Notes: generated by a model from the letters alone, not told the origin. Shown: positions 16,065 through 23,970, counted from the stretch's first letter. The stretch is 44,380 nt of DNA from Candidatus Aminicenantota bacterium (GCA_026393895.1 JAPKZG010000044.1:1-44380), one strand, 5' to 3'. A program made the numbers and translations.

Positions 16065-16669
16065 TCGAAGCCATCGTCTCCGACCTGGGCAACGTCCTTC
16101 TCCGGTTCGACAACTCGGTTTTTTACCGGGCGATCTCCCGTATCGCCGGACGGCCGGAGGCGGACATCGAAGCGGCCGTCGGCCGAAATCTCGATCTTTT
16201 GACCCTTTTTGAAAAAGGTGCTGTTTCGCCAATCGATTTCTACCGGAACGCCGGAGATATCCTGGAGATCACGGCCGGATATGAGGAGTTTTTCGCCGCC
16301 TATTGCGAAGGAGTGTTCACCCCGGTTCCGTCCGTATTGGATCTTTTCCGGCGGCTCAAACGGCGGTACCGGATGATTCTTCTCTCCAACACCGACGTCA
16401 TCCGCTGGACGCACATCAAGACGAAGTTTCCCGAGGTCCTGTTATTCGACGATTACGTTCTATCCTTCGATGTCGGGGCGATGAAACCCCAGCTCGAGAT
16501 TTACCTCGAGGCGATCCGGGCGGGCGGAGCGGCGCCGGAGCGAACGGTTTTTATCGACGATATGCCGGCCAACGTCGCCGGCGCGGAGCGCGCGGGCATG
16601 AAGGGAATCCTGTGCGAATCCGGAGCGGATCCTGAGCCGAAATTACGGGCCCTCGGCGTGGATTTTTAA
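16061..16669 (+). CDS. HAD-superfamily phosphatase, YihX-like
   Basis: A 202-aa soluble hydrolase. The GTG start at 16061 overlaps the MFS stop and follows AGGAG. Motif I is VSDLGNVLLRFD, the form used by YihX-like sugar phosphatases in which the second Asp of DxD is replaced by Gly. Motif II is LLSNTDVIRW, motif III Lys is in GAMKPQLEIY and motif IV is TVFIDDMPANVAGA. These residues fit a phosphoaspartate phosphatase acting on a small phosphorylated compound, for example a sugar phosphate. Coupling to the transporter suggests the two handle the same metabolite. Confidence 0.88.
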   Translation: MIEAIVSDLGNVLLRFDNSVFYRAISRIAGRPEADIEAAVGRNLDLLTLFEKGAVSPIDFYRNAGDILEITAGYEEFFAAYCEGVFTPVPSVLDLFRRLKRRYRMILLSNTDVIRWTHIKTKFPEVLLFDDYVLSFDVGAMKPQLEIYLEAIRAGGAAPERTVFIDDMPANVAGAERAGMKGILCESGADPEPKLRALGVDF

Positions 16670-16684
16670 TTTTCAAAAAAACGC

Positions 16685-16714
16685 TTGACAGGCGCTCTAT
16701 AAAAAGTGTACCTT
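16685..16714 (+). promoter_or_regulatory. Probable nrdD promoter
   Basis: A perfect TTGACA (16685-16690) with a weak -10 (TACCTT at 16709-16714, spacer 18). The predicted start, about 16720, lies just before the two NrdR-like boxes, a good position for repression. Confidence 0.45.
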
Positions 16715-16724
16715 CTCTTCATAA

Positions 16725-16772
16725 ATACAAGATATTGTATTTATAGAGGCGAGGCGACACTATATATGGGCA
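16725..16772 (+). promoter_or_regulatory. Tandem NrdR boxes
   Basis: Box 1, ATACAAGATATTGTAT (16725-16740), is a near-perfect palindrome; box 2, ACACTATATATGGGCA (16757-16772), keeps the ACACTATATAT core. Both resemble the NrdR operator consensus (ACAC, AT-rich centre, GTGT), at about 12 and 11 of 16 positions. They start 32 bp apart, three helical turns, the spacing usual for paired NrdR boxes. The gene downstream is a ribonucleotide reductase, the normal NrdR target. Confidence 0.75.
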
Positions 16773-16838
16773 CGTGGGGGTGCTGATTATTCGTTTCTAG
16801 TGGTCCTCGCCGGCATTCATACGAGGAGGAGAGTCGCC
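16748..16838 (+). promoter_or_regulatory. Candidate switching RNA structure in the nrdD leader
   Basis: GGCGAGG (16748-16754) can pair with CCTCGCC (16805-16811), extended by CACTA with TAGTG (16798-16802). Alternatively CCTCG (16805-16809) can pair with CGAGG (16822-16826), covering the start of the Shine-Dalgarno GAGGAGGAG; and GGCGAC (16753-16758) can pair with GTCGCC (16833-16838) next to the ATG. These pairings exclude each other. I know no riboswitch family that fits. Confidence 0.4.
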
Positions 16839-16839
16839 G

Positions 16840-18915
16840 ATGAACTCAAGAGTTATTACCCGAATCAAGAAGCGGGATGGGGAAATAGTCGATTTCACCC
16901 AGGACAAAATCACCAACGCCATTTTCAAAGCGTTGAAGTCGCAGGGGATCGATGACTATGCCCAAGCCAAAACCGTTTCCGATATCGTGACCTTCGTTCT
17001 TGAGGACAAATTCGGAGGCTATACCGTACCCTCGGTCGAACAGATTCAGGACATGGTCGAACACGTCCTGATGAAACGAGGCTACCTTGAGGTCGCCAAA
17101 TCCTATATTCTCTACCGGGAACGGCACAAGAGCATCCGCGATGCCAAGCAGACGGGTATAAACCTCGAGCGGCTGATCAAGGATTACATCGATGACCACG
17201 ACTGGAAGATCCGGGAAAACTCCAACGAAGGAACCGTGAGCTTCTCCGGGCTCAACGCCCGGATATCGGGCGAGGTCCTCTCCAACTTCGCCCTCAACCA
17301 CATCTACGGCGAACATATCAAGAAAGCCCACATGGAAGGGGAATTTCACATCCACGACTTGTCGTACCCGATCGTCGGCTATTGTGCCGGCTGGTCGCTC
17401 GAAAACCTTCTCCGCAAGGGCTTCGGTCACGTTCCCAACCAGGTCCACTCCTCCCCGGCCAAGCACCTGGAAACGGCCACCCTCCACATGGTCAATTACA
17501 TCGGGACGATGCAGGGCGAATTCGCCGGAGCCCAGGCGTTCTCGAGCGTCGACACGCTGCTCGCGCCGTTTATCCGGGCCGACAAGCTCACCTTCGACCA
17601 GGTCCGTCAGGACATCCAGAAACTCATCTATGGCCTCAACGTCCCCTCCCGTTGGGGATGGCAGACGCCGTTCTCCAATCTGACGTTTGACTGGATCGTT
17701 CCGGACGATCTGGCCCCGAAGAAGGCGATCGTCGGCGGGCGGGAGATGGATTTTACCTACGGGGATCTCCAAGTCGAGATGGACATGATCAACAAGGCGT
17801 TCCTCGAGCTCATGGTCGACGGCGACCACCAGGGCCGGGTGTTCACCTTCCCCATCCCGACCTACAACCTGACCCGCGACTTCAATTGGGACTCGCCCAA
17901 CGCGAAGCTTCTTTTTGAAGCCACGGCCAAGTACGGCATTCCGTACTTCCAGAATTATGTCGGGACGAACATGAACCCCGGCGACATCCGGGCGATGTGC
18001 TGCCGTCTCAACCTCGATCAGCGGGAACTCTTGCGCCGCCCGGGCAACATGTGGGGGCCGGGCGACTCGACCGGTTCGATCGGCGTCGTCACGATTAATC
18101 TCAACCGCCTCGGCTACGTCAGCAAGACGAACGACGAGTTCAAGACCCGGCTCCGCGAATTGATGGACATGGCCAAGGAATCGCTCGAGGCCAAGCGCGA
18201 GATCGTCAACAACATGCTCAAACGCGGCATCATGCCGTACACCAAGGTTTATCTCGGCCATTTCAACAACCATTTTTCGACGATCGGCATCTGCGGCATG
18301 CATGAGGCCTGTCTTAATCTTCTCGGGAAGGGGATCGGGACGCCGGAAGGCCAGGCGTTCGCTATCGAGATCCTGAATTTCATGCGCGACGTCCTGAAGG
18401 AAATCCAGGGAGAGACCGGTAACCTTTACAACCTGGAGGCCACTCCGGCCGAATCCACGTCCTACCGCCTGGCCCGTCTCGACAAACAGAAATTTCCCCA
18501 GATCATCACTTCGGGCACGGACAAGCACCCGTACCTGACCAATTCCACCCAGCTCAATGTCGATGCGACCCGGGACGTGTTCGAGGCCCTCAAGCACCAG
18601 GAAACGGTCCAGACGCTGTACACCGGGGGGACGATCTTCCACACCTTCCTCCCCGAGGCCATCGACGGCGAGACCTGCCGCAAACTGGTGAAGAAAATTT
18701 CCGAAACCCGGATCCCGTATTTCAGCATCACCCCGACGTTCAGCGTTTGCGAAAACCACGGTTATCTCAAGGGGGAGCGGCCGACCTGCCCCGACTGTGG
18801 GACCACGACCGAAGTGTTCTCCCGGATCGTCGGGTATTTAAGGCCGGTCAAAACCTGGAACGACGGCAAGCGCGCGGAATTCGTCGACCGGACGCCGTAC
18901 ACGGTGATCGGGTAA
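16840..18915 (+). CDS. nrdD: Anaerobic ribonucleoside-triphosphate reductase
   Basis: A 691-aa class III reductase that makes dNTPs from NTPs with a glycyl radical, without oxygen. The N-terminal 95 residues are an ATP cone (VITRIKKRDGEIVDFTQDKI, then QDMVEHVLMKRGY), the allosteric activity domain. The catalytic barrel follows, with GEFHIHDLSYPIVGYCAGW and AIGICGMHEA-type finger-loop sequence (TIGICGMHEACLNLLG). Near the C-terminus a metal site (CENHG, then CPDCG) precedes RIVGYLRPVKTWNDGKRAEF, the glycyl radical segment with Gly in VGYL. It leads an operon with a glutaredoxin-like protein and its activase NrdG, and is under predicted NrdR control. GAGGAGGAG lies before the ATG. Confidence 0.97.
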   Translation: MNSRVITRIKKRDGEIVDFTQDKITNAIFKALKSQGIDDYAQAKTVSDIVTFVLEDKFGGYTVPSVEQIQDMVEHVLMKRGYLEVAKSYILYRERHKSIRDAKQTGINLERLIKDYIDDHDWKIRENSNEGTVSFSGLNARISGEVLSNFALNHIYGEHIKKAHMEGEFHIHDLSYPIVGYCAGWSLENLLRKGFGHVPNQVHSSPAKHLETATLHMVNYIGTMQGEFAGAQAFSSVDTLLAPFIRADKLTFDQVRQDIQKLIYGLNVPSRWGWQTPFSNLTFDWIVPDDLAPKKAIVGGREMDFTYGDLQVEMDMINKAFLELMVDGDHQGRVFTFPIPTYNLTRDFNWDSPNAKLLFEATAKYGIPYFQNYVGTNMNPGDIRAMCCRLNLDQRELLRRPGNMWGPGDSTGSIGVVTINLNRLGYVSKTNDEFKTRLRELMDMAKESLEAKREIVNNMLKRGIMPYTKVYLGHFNNHFSTIGICGMHEACLNLLGKGIGTPEGQAFAIEILNFMRDVLKEIQGETGNLYNLEATPAESTSYRLARLDKQKFPQIITSGTDKHPYLTNSTQLNVDATRDVFEALKHQETVQTLYTGGTIFHTFLPEAIDGETCRKLVKKISETRIPYFSITPTFSVCENHGYLKGERPTCPDCGTTTEVFSRIVGYLRPVKTWNDGKRAEFVDRTPYTVIG

Positions 18916-18928
18916 GGAGGGGATTCTC

Positions 18929-19195
18929 ATGGATTATCTCCTGTTCACTTATCCGAATTGCCGGAAATGCGAAGACATGAAGACCGCGCTCAAAGAAGCG
19001 GCGATCTCGATGGAAGTCCAGGACGTCGCTGAAAAAGAGGGCCGGGTGCGGATCCGAACGTTCCTCCCTCAGGTCAAACGCGACGCTCAGGGCGCGATCA
19101 TCCTACCGACGCTCGTCTGTCGTGACGGCGACCGGGTCGACGCGGTGCTCAACACCCGGGAGGAACTTTCGGCGTGGTTGCGATCAAAGGGCTAG
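18929..19195 (+). CDS. Glutaredoxin/NrdH-like thiol protein
   Basis: An 88-aa thioredoxin-fold protein beginning MDYLLFTYPNCRKCEDMK: a first beta strand followed by a CxxC redox pair (CRKC, residues 11-14). The cis-Pro is in GAIILPTLVCRDG. It sits between nrdD and nrdG, 13 nt after nrdD with an AAGGAGGGG ribosome binding site. Class III reductases usually take electrons from formate, but a subset uses thioredoxin or glutaredoxin-like proteins, and genes of this kind next to nrdD fit that; so I infer it reduces NrdD or keeps it active. Confidence 0.8.
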   Translation: MDYLLFTYPNCRKCEDMKTALKEAAISMEVQDVAEKEGRVRIRTFLPQVKRDAQGAIILPTLVCRDGDRVDAVLNTREELSAWLRSKG

Positions 19196-19872
19196 AGAAA
19201 TTCGCCCCGAAGGATTTCCCCGGATTCATCGCCTCGACGATCTTCCTGCCGGGCTGCTCCTTCCGCTGTCCCTATTGCCATAACGGGGACCTGGTCGTGC
19301 GGCCGGAGACCCTGGCCGACGTGCCCCTCGACCTGTTTCTTGCCTACCTGGATTCCCGTAAAAACTGGCTCGAGGGCATCTGTGTGACGGGCGACGAGCC
19401 GCTTCTCGAACCGGAAATCGAGGGATTACTCGCGGTGATCAAGGAACGGAATCTCCTGGTCAAAATCGATACCAACGGCTCTCAGCCGGGACGGCTCGAA
19501 AAAATGATAGCGTCCGGCCTGGTGGATTGGATCGCCATGGACGTCAAGGCGCCGCTCGAGCGGTATCCCGAAGTCGTCCGGGCGCCCGTCGATCCCGCCG
19601 CAATCGCCCGGAGCACGGAGATCGTCCGAACATCCGGCCTGCGCCACATCTTCCGGACGACGGTCGTTCCCGGGCTGGTCGGGGAGGACGATGTCCGGAA
19701 AATCGGCGAATGGCTGAACGGCGCGCCGCTTTATCGGATCCAATCCTTTTCCCCGATCCGAACCCTCGATCCTTCGTTCCAGGCGATTCAGCCTTTTTCC
19801 AGCGACGAACTCAAGCGGATGGCCGCGGCGGCCCGGCCTTATTTCGGCGATGTTCAGATTGAGGGGATTTAA
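19174..19872 (+). CDS. nrdG: Anaerobic ribonucleotide reductase activating enzyme
   Basis: A 232-aa radical SAM protein that puts the glycyl radical on NrdD. The cluster motif CSFRCPYCHN (CxxxCxxC) is at about residues 28-37, followed by GICVTGDEPLLEPEIEGLL, where the family usually has GGEP; here it is TGDEP, a common variant. Further SAM-binding segments are VKIDTNGSQPGRLEKM and WIAMDVKAPLERY. The GTG start overlaps the preceding gene by 22 nt. Length and motifs match the NrdG/PflA-like group in which activase and reductase genes are adjacent. Confidence 0.93.
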   Translation: MVAIKGLEKFAPKDFPGFIASTIFLPGCSFRCPYCHNGDLVVRPETLADVPLDLFLAYLDSRKNWLEGICVTGDEPLLEPEIEGLLAVIKERNLLVKIDTNGSQPGRLEKMIASGLVDWIAMDVKAPLERYPEVVRAPVDPAAIARSTEIVRTSGLRHIFRTTVVPGLVGEDDVRKIGEWLNGAPLYRIQSFSPIRTLDPSFQAIQPFSSDELKRMAAAARPYFGDVQIEGI

Positions 19873-19922
19873 CCCGGATTGTCCATGAACCAAGTTTTGC
19901 TTGAGGCAGGAAGGAGTCGGGA

Positions 19923-20010
19923 GAAATCGGGGACAGGTTCGGAATTCGCGCCTGGAAAATCGCATGAATGGCCATTCTGCTTTCCGAATTCCGAACCTGT
20001 CCCCGATTTC
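19923..20010. repeat. MITE-like element with perfect 26-bp inverted repeats
   Basis: The arms 19923-19948 and 19985-20010 are perfectly complementary over 26 bp and include ATCGGGGACAGG. The 36-bp centre carries its own palindrome GAATGGCCATTC. A further TTGAGG (19901-19906) and CCTCAA (20014-20019) flank the element. GGGGACAGG-type arms are, as I recall, associated with REP-type tyrosine transposases (IS200/IS605-like); no transposase gene is here. On RNA it is a strong hairpin 50 nt after nrdG and could also end that transcript. Confidence 0.75.
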
Positions 20011-20019
20011 ATTCCTCAA

Positions 20020-20328
20020 TTTTTAAAAGTTCCAAATAATCTTGGATTTGTTGAAAAAGCATAGAAGATAAATGATTTCAAGACTATGTTAATATGAATA
20101 ATCAGAGATATTAGTATGGGATCAGATTCGTTGAAATGCCTACTATCAAAAGGAAGTTGGAACCATTCGTTAGATGACCTTGACTATGTAGTATGTTGGG
20201 AGAGTCGGTGGCCAGATTTTTCAAAGCCAGTAATAGAAATATCAAAAATGATAATAAAAAATCGAAAATAATAGCGATTATTAATGTCATAAGCGAGAGC
20301 TAAGGCGGAAATATCGTAAAGAGAGGTT
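20020..20328. other. Low-GC island
   Basis: About 300 bp with a GC content near one third, against about 60% around it, with stop codons in most frames. It begins at the MITE-like hairpin and ends at the dut ribosome binding site. It holds one short open frame (20116-20271). It is probably imported DNA or the remains of a lost gene. Confidence 0.6.
20116..20271 (+). CDS. Possible 51-aa protein in the low-GC island
   Basis: ATG to TAA gives MGSDSLKCLLSKGSWNHSLD, continuing DDLDYVVCWESRWPDFSKPV and ending IKNRK. It has no stretch of stop codons and a protein-like composition with three Trp, but only a weak ribosome binding site, and its codon use is AT-rich. No family recognised. It may be a genuine small acquired gene or chance. 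Confidence 0.25.
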   Translation: MGSDSLKCLLSKGSWNHSLDDLDYVVCWESRWPDFSKPVIEISKMIIKNRK

Positions 20329-20331
20329 GTG

Positions 20332-20754
20332 ATGCAACTGAACGTGAAGAAAATACACCGCGCGGCGAAGCTTCCGTTTTACGGCCACCCCGGCGATGCG
20401 GGAATGGATCTATTCGCTTGCGCCGACAAGACCCTGGCCCCGGGCGAGCTTTTCCCGGTCCCCACCGGAATCCAGATGGCGATTCCCCGAGGGTTCGTCG
20501 GCCTGATCTGGGACAAAAGCGGCGTTTCGCTCAGGGGCGTCCACCGCCTGGCGGGCGTCGTTGACGCGGGATACCGGGGCGAAGTCCAGGTCGTCCTGAT
20601 CAACCTGGGCCGGGAGCCCTACGAAGTCAAGGCCGGGATGAAAATCGCCCAGATGCTCATCCAGCCGGTTTCGACGCTCGAGATCCGCGAATCCGAATCG
20701 CTCGACGACACGAGTCGCGGCGAAGGCGGATTTGGCAGTACCGGGTTGTACTGA
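20332..20754 (+). CDS. dut: Deoxyuridine 5'-triphosphate nucleotidohydrolase
   Basis: A 140-aa trimeric dUTPase that hydrolyses dUTP to dUMP and pyrophosphate, keeping uracil out of DNA and feeding dTMP synthesis. Five family motifs are visible: AGMDLFA (1), WDKSGVSLRG (2), GVVDAGYRGEVQV (3), GMKIAQMLIQP (4) and RGEGGFGSTGLY (5). ATG 20332 is chosen over the GTG at 20329 because AGAGG is 5 nt from it. It lies after the nrd operon beyond the low-GC island; the shared theme is dNTP supply. Confidence 0.95.
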   Translation: MQLNVKKIHRAAKLPFYGHPGDAGMDLFACADKTLAPGELFPVPTGIQMAIPRGFVGLIWDKSGVSLRGVHRLAGVVDAGYRGEVQVVLINLGREPYEVKAGMKIAQMLIQPVSTLEIRESESLDDTSRGEGGFGSTGLY

Positions 20755-20881
20755 AGCCCACGCCATGCCGAAGAATTCGTGCCTCGTGAAAATGGGGCGC
20801 ACGTCCCCGGAGTGGCGCATTTACCGCGTCTTCATAAATGCCGCGTAGGGGATTGAATTTCGGAAGAACAGGAGCCGCCGC

Positions 20882-21508
20882 ATGGAAACGCTTGAGGAAA
20901 AAATCCAGCGGGTGACGGCCGAGGAAGTCGATGTCGTTCCCTATGATCCCCGCTGGCCGATTCTCTTCGAGATGGAGCGGAATCATCTCCGGGCCTGTCT
21001 CCCGCTCGAGTTGATCGGCCGGATCGCGCATTTCGGCAGCACCGCCGTCCCGGGCCTTCCGGCCAAACCCATCGTGGACATTCTCGCCGAGGCGGCCGAC
21101 CTCGCGGCGACCCGGCGCAAAATCGTCCCGATCCTCGAGGGCCAGGGATATGATTACTTCTGGCGCCCTTCCTTCGACGACGACCGGCCGCCGTTTTACG
21201 CCTGGTTCATCAAGCGCGACGCCTCGGGAAAGCGAACCCACCATATCCATATGGTCGAACGCGATTCCGAACTCTGGGACCGGCTTCTCTTCCGCGATTA
21301 CTTGATCAACCATCCCGGGACCGCCCGGGAATACGGCGCCCTGAAAATGCGCCTGGGCGAAATGCACCGCGGAGACCGCGTCGCCTACACCCGGGCCAAG
21401 ACGGATTTCATCGTCGCAGTGACCCGGAAAGCGAAGGAATCAACCGGACCAGAGGCTGCGGATCGAGGGGAAGGTCTGTCTCCGGGCCGGACTCTCATCG
21501 GAAGATAA
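20882..21508 (+). CDS. GrpB/UPF0157 family protein
   Basis: A 208-aa protein of the GrpB family (nucleotidyltransferase-like fold). Key segments are VVPYDPRWPILFEMERNHLR, IAHFGSTAVPGLPAKPIVDI, the core GSTA and D positions of the fold, and HHIHMVERDSELWDRLLFRDYL. The family occurs alone or fused to dephospho-CoA kinase; its reaction is unsettled. AGGAG precedes the ATG by 9 nt. The last 25 residues are not conserved-looking, and the gene overlaps the convergent dehydratase gene by 14 bp. Confidence 0.88.
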   Translation: METLEEKIQRVTAEEVDVVPYDPRWPILFEMERNHLRACLPLELIGRIAHFGSTAVPGLPAKPIVDILAEAADLAATRRKIVPILEGQGYDYFWRPSFDDDRPPFYAWFIKRDASGKRTHHIHMVERDSELWDRLLFRDYLINHPGTAREYGALKMRLGEMHRGDRVAYTRAKTDFIVAVTRKAKESTGPEAADRGEGLSPGRTLIGR

Positions 21509-22529
21509 ATCCGTTCTTTAGATCATCCTCCGGATCGAACCAGAATTCGCTGGTCCCGGTGAATTGGGCCGTGCCGCTGACTTCGGGGACAACGGCCGGA
21601 TAGGGGCCGTAGGTCGTCGTCTCATGGACCTTGACGGTCATGGTCGTCCCCAGAATGCTTTCGATCGTGACGGTCTCGTCCGGGCGTAATTCCCCTTTGG
21701 CGTGATGGAGGGCCGCCCGGGCGCTGACTCCCGACCCCGTGGCCGAGCGGTCGACTTCGCCGTCGGCGAAGATGCAGACGTTCCGGCTGTGATGTTCGGG
21801 ATTCGCCGGCCGGCCGGTGAAGATCGTTCCATAAAGAAAACTTAAATCTTCTTCAAAGGGATGCCGGATGGGGAAGTTTGCCATCACGGCCTGCTTGATC
21901 CTCCGGCCGGCGTCGATCAACCGGTGATAATCCGACGCCTCCACCCTCAATCCGATAGGGTCGGCCTCGACGAAGGCGTAAAAAGCGCCCCCGTAGGCCA
22001 CGTCGAATTTCACCTTCCCGAGGCCCGGGACGTCCGTCTCTTGATCGCGGAGATAGAGGAACGAGGGAACGTTGAGAAAAGACGTTCGGACGACTTTCCC
22101 GTTTTCCAGGACGGCTTTGGCCCGAAGCAAACCAGGTGGGGCGTCGATTTTCAGATCAATGACGGAACCTTCTTTTTCGACCAGTCCGGTCTCGACGGCG
22201 AATTTGGTGAGGGCGATGGTGGCGTGGCCGCACATCGTGCTGTAACCCTCATTGTGGAGGAAGAACGCGCCGAAATCGGCCCCCGGGGTCAACGGCCGGG
22301 TGATGATCGCCCCGTACATGTCGGCATGCCCGCGCGGTTCCCACATCAAGCCCGTGCGGAGATGGTCCAGATGATCGCGGAAGTATCTCCGCATTTCGAG
22401 AATGCTGTTCCCCTTGATTTCGGGCAATCCTTCGACCGGGATCCGGACGGGTTCTCCCCCCGTGTGCATGTCGATCGTCGTAATCTTCAACCACTCCGAT
22501 GGAGGCGTCCATTGAATTTTTTTGAACAT
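21495..22529 (-). CDS. Probable trans-3-hydroxy-L-proline dehydratase (proline racemase family)
   Basis: A 344-aa member of the proline racemase family. Proline racemases and 4-hydroxyproline epimerases use two cysteines. The first is present (STMCGHATIALTKF), but the second motif, normally DRSPCGTGTSA, reads DRSATGSGVSARAAL, with Thr in place of Cys. A Cys/Thr pair is the mark of trans-3-hydroxy-L-proline dehydratases (as in human L3HYPDH), which remove water to give pyrroline-2-carboxylate. N-terminal TIDMHTGGEPVRIP fits the family. It follows the TPM gene by 30 nt in the same direction. A role in using collagen-type amino acids would fit the nearby peptidase and asparaginase genes. Confidence 0.85.
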   Translation of the reverse strand: MFKKIQWTPPSEWLKITTIDMHTGGEPVRIPVEGLPEIKGNSILEMRRYFRDHLDHLRTGLMWEPRGHADMYGAIITRPLTPGADFGAFFLHNEGYSTMCGHATIALTKFAVETGLVEKEGSVIDLKIDAPPGLLRAKAVLENGKVVRTSFLNVPSFLYLRDQETDVPGLGKVKFDVAYGGAFYAFVEADPIGLRVEASDYHRLIDAGRRIKQAVMANFPIRHPFEEDLSFLYGTIFTGRPANPEHHSRNVCIFADGEVDRSATGSGVSARAALHHAKGELRPDETVTIESILGTTMTVKVHETTTYGPYPAVVPEVSGTAQFTGTSEFWFDPEDDLKNGFIFR

Positions 22530-22559
22530 GATGACTTCGAGTTGATCCTCCTCTTCGAT

Positions 22560-23948
22560 TCACCAGCTCTTTGAAGCGCCGCCGCCTCCCGACCGTCCGC
22601 CGCCGAATGAACTCCGTCCGGACGAGCCGAAGGAGCTCCGTCCCGAAAAGCTCGAAGACCCAACGGAAGGCGGAGGTACGCGGGGCGTGTTTCGTTCGGT
22701 GATTTTTTGGTAATCGCAGGAAGGATTTTTGCAATCGGCCTCGATCTTCACTTTTCCCCCGGATGTCCCCGTCGCGGCCGCCAGCGTGGTCGTCGTCGTG
22801 ACCAGTGTCCACCGTCCGCACTTGGGACAGGCGGCTGCTTTTCCGAGTTTCACGGGAAAACTTTCCGAGGCGTGGCAGTTGTCGCATTGCCAGACTTCAT
22901 AGTCCAGGCCGCCGGCATTTTCCTCGGCGAGTTCCTCGGCCGAGAGGAAGGCGTCGTCGGCCTGTTCGTCGAGAAGAGACATCGGCTGTCCGCATTTTCC
23001 GCAGGGCTCCCGGTAGGCGGCGATTTTACGACGGAGTGCCTTGAGGGCCCGGCCTTGGCCGAACGATGCCGCCGCCGGCACGACTCCCAATGATAGGAGA
23101 TAAGGGAAGACGGCTTTGTTCACCGCCGCCAGGACGATGAAGGCGATGACGCTCCCGACCCAGGTCAGAAGGACGGCATTATATCCGCCGAGGGCCGCTT
23201 TTTCCTTGGCCGCCTTCCCCTTTTTTCCGGCGACACGCCGGGCGATAAACCGATAACCCAGGAACATGCACAAAACAACGGCGGCCGCGGAAATCAACGC
23301 GGAAGGAAGCGGGTCCGGTTTGGCCGCCTTTTTAGGGACTTCGGGAGCCGTTTCCCCGGCGATGGGCTGGGGCGGCGTGATTTGCCCGGGCCAGGCGGCG
23401 GGATCCGCCAATCCCAGCGTCACCCCGGCCGCGGCCCCGATTGTTTCGGCGGCTGTCTTGGCGGTCGCGAAAAGACCGCGCCCGTACTGCCCTTCTTTGA
23501 AAAAGGGCAGGGCCTGTTCGTCGAGAATACGGCTTGCGAGAGCATCGGGAATCGTCCCTTCCAGTCCATACCCGACTTCGAACCGGACCTTCCGGTCGTC
23601 CCGGGAAAAAAGGAGCAGGAGGCCGTTTTCCTTGCCGGCCTCCCCGATCCCGAACTTCTTGAACAGCCGGGCGGTGAAATCCTCGATCGCCCGTCCGCCG
23701 AGGTCGTCGACGGTCACGACGGCGAATTCGGCCGAGGTTTTCACCTTGAGCGTTTCGCAGACGGAATTGAGCAAGGCGATGTATTCCGGCCCGAGCACGC
23801 CGCCGGAATCCCCGACCCACAGGTTGGAGGTCGCCAGAGGATTGGGAACCTTGTCGACGTCGATCGCCGCGCCCGCCGGGGCCGGGACGAACCAAAGACT
23901 CAGAAGAACCGGGACGAAAATTCGGATTCCGGCCGTCTGCTTTTTCAT
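22560..23948 (-). CDS. TPM-domain membrane protein with zinc ribbons
   Basis: A 462-aa protein with a signal peptide (IFVPVLLSLWFVPAPAGA), then a TPM domain at about 45-170 (VGDSGGVLGPEYIALLNSVC, VTVDDLGGRAIEDFTARLF, LLLLFSRDDRKVRFEVGYGLEG). A Pro-rich linker leads to transmembrane segments (ALISAAAVVLCMFLGYRFI; AVLLTWVGSVIAFIVLAAVN). The cytoplasmic part carries CxxC pairs (CGKCGQ, CDNCHA, CPKCGR, plus C..C) arranged as zinc ribbons, and the protein ends in a Gly/Ser tail (FGGGRSGGGGASKSW) typical of YgcG-like proteins. Family members are linked to membrane protein or photosystem maintenance; its role here is unknown. Confidence 0.88.
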   Translation of the reverse strand: MKKQTAGIRIFVPVLLSLWFVPAPAGAAIDVDKVPNPLATSNLWVGDSGGVLGPEYIALLNSVCETLKVKTSAEFAVVTVDDLGGRAIEDFTARLFKKFGIGEAGKENGLLLLFSRDDRKVRFEVGYGLEGTIPDALASRILDEQALPFFKEGQYGRGLFATAKTAAETIGAAAGVTLGLADPAAWPGQITPPQPIAGETAPEVPKKAAKPDPLPSALISAAAVVLCMFLGYRFIARRVAGKKGKAAKEKAALGGYNAVLLTWVGSVIAFIVLAAVNKAVFPYLLSLGVVPAAASFGQGRALKALRRKIAAYREPCGKCGQPMSLLDEQADDAFLSAEELAEENAGGLDYEVWQCDNCHASESFPVKLGKAAACPKCGRWTLVTTTTTLAAATGTSGGKVKIEADCKNPSCDYQKITERNTPRVPPPSVGSSSFSGRSSFGSSGRSSFGGGRSGGGGASKSW

Positions 23949-23970
23949 GCGAATTTCCCTCTCCGTTCCA

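Noticed and set aside
20765-20848. A 27-codon frame between dut and the GrpB-family gene
   Set aside because: No ribosome binding site and no recognisable features; expected by chance at this length.
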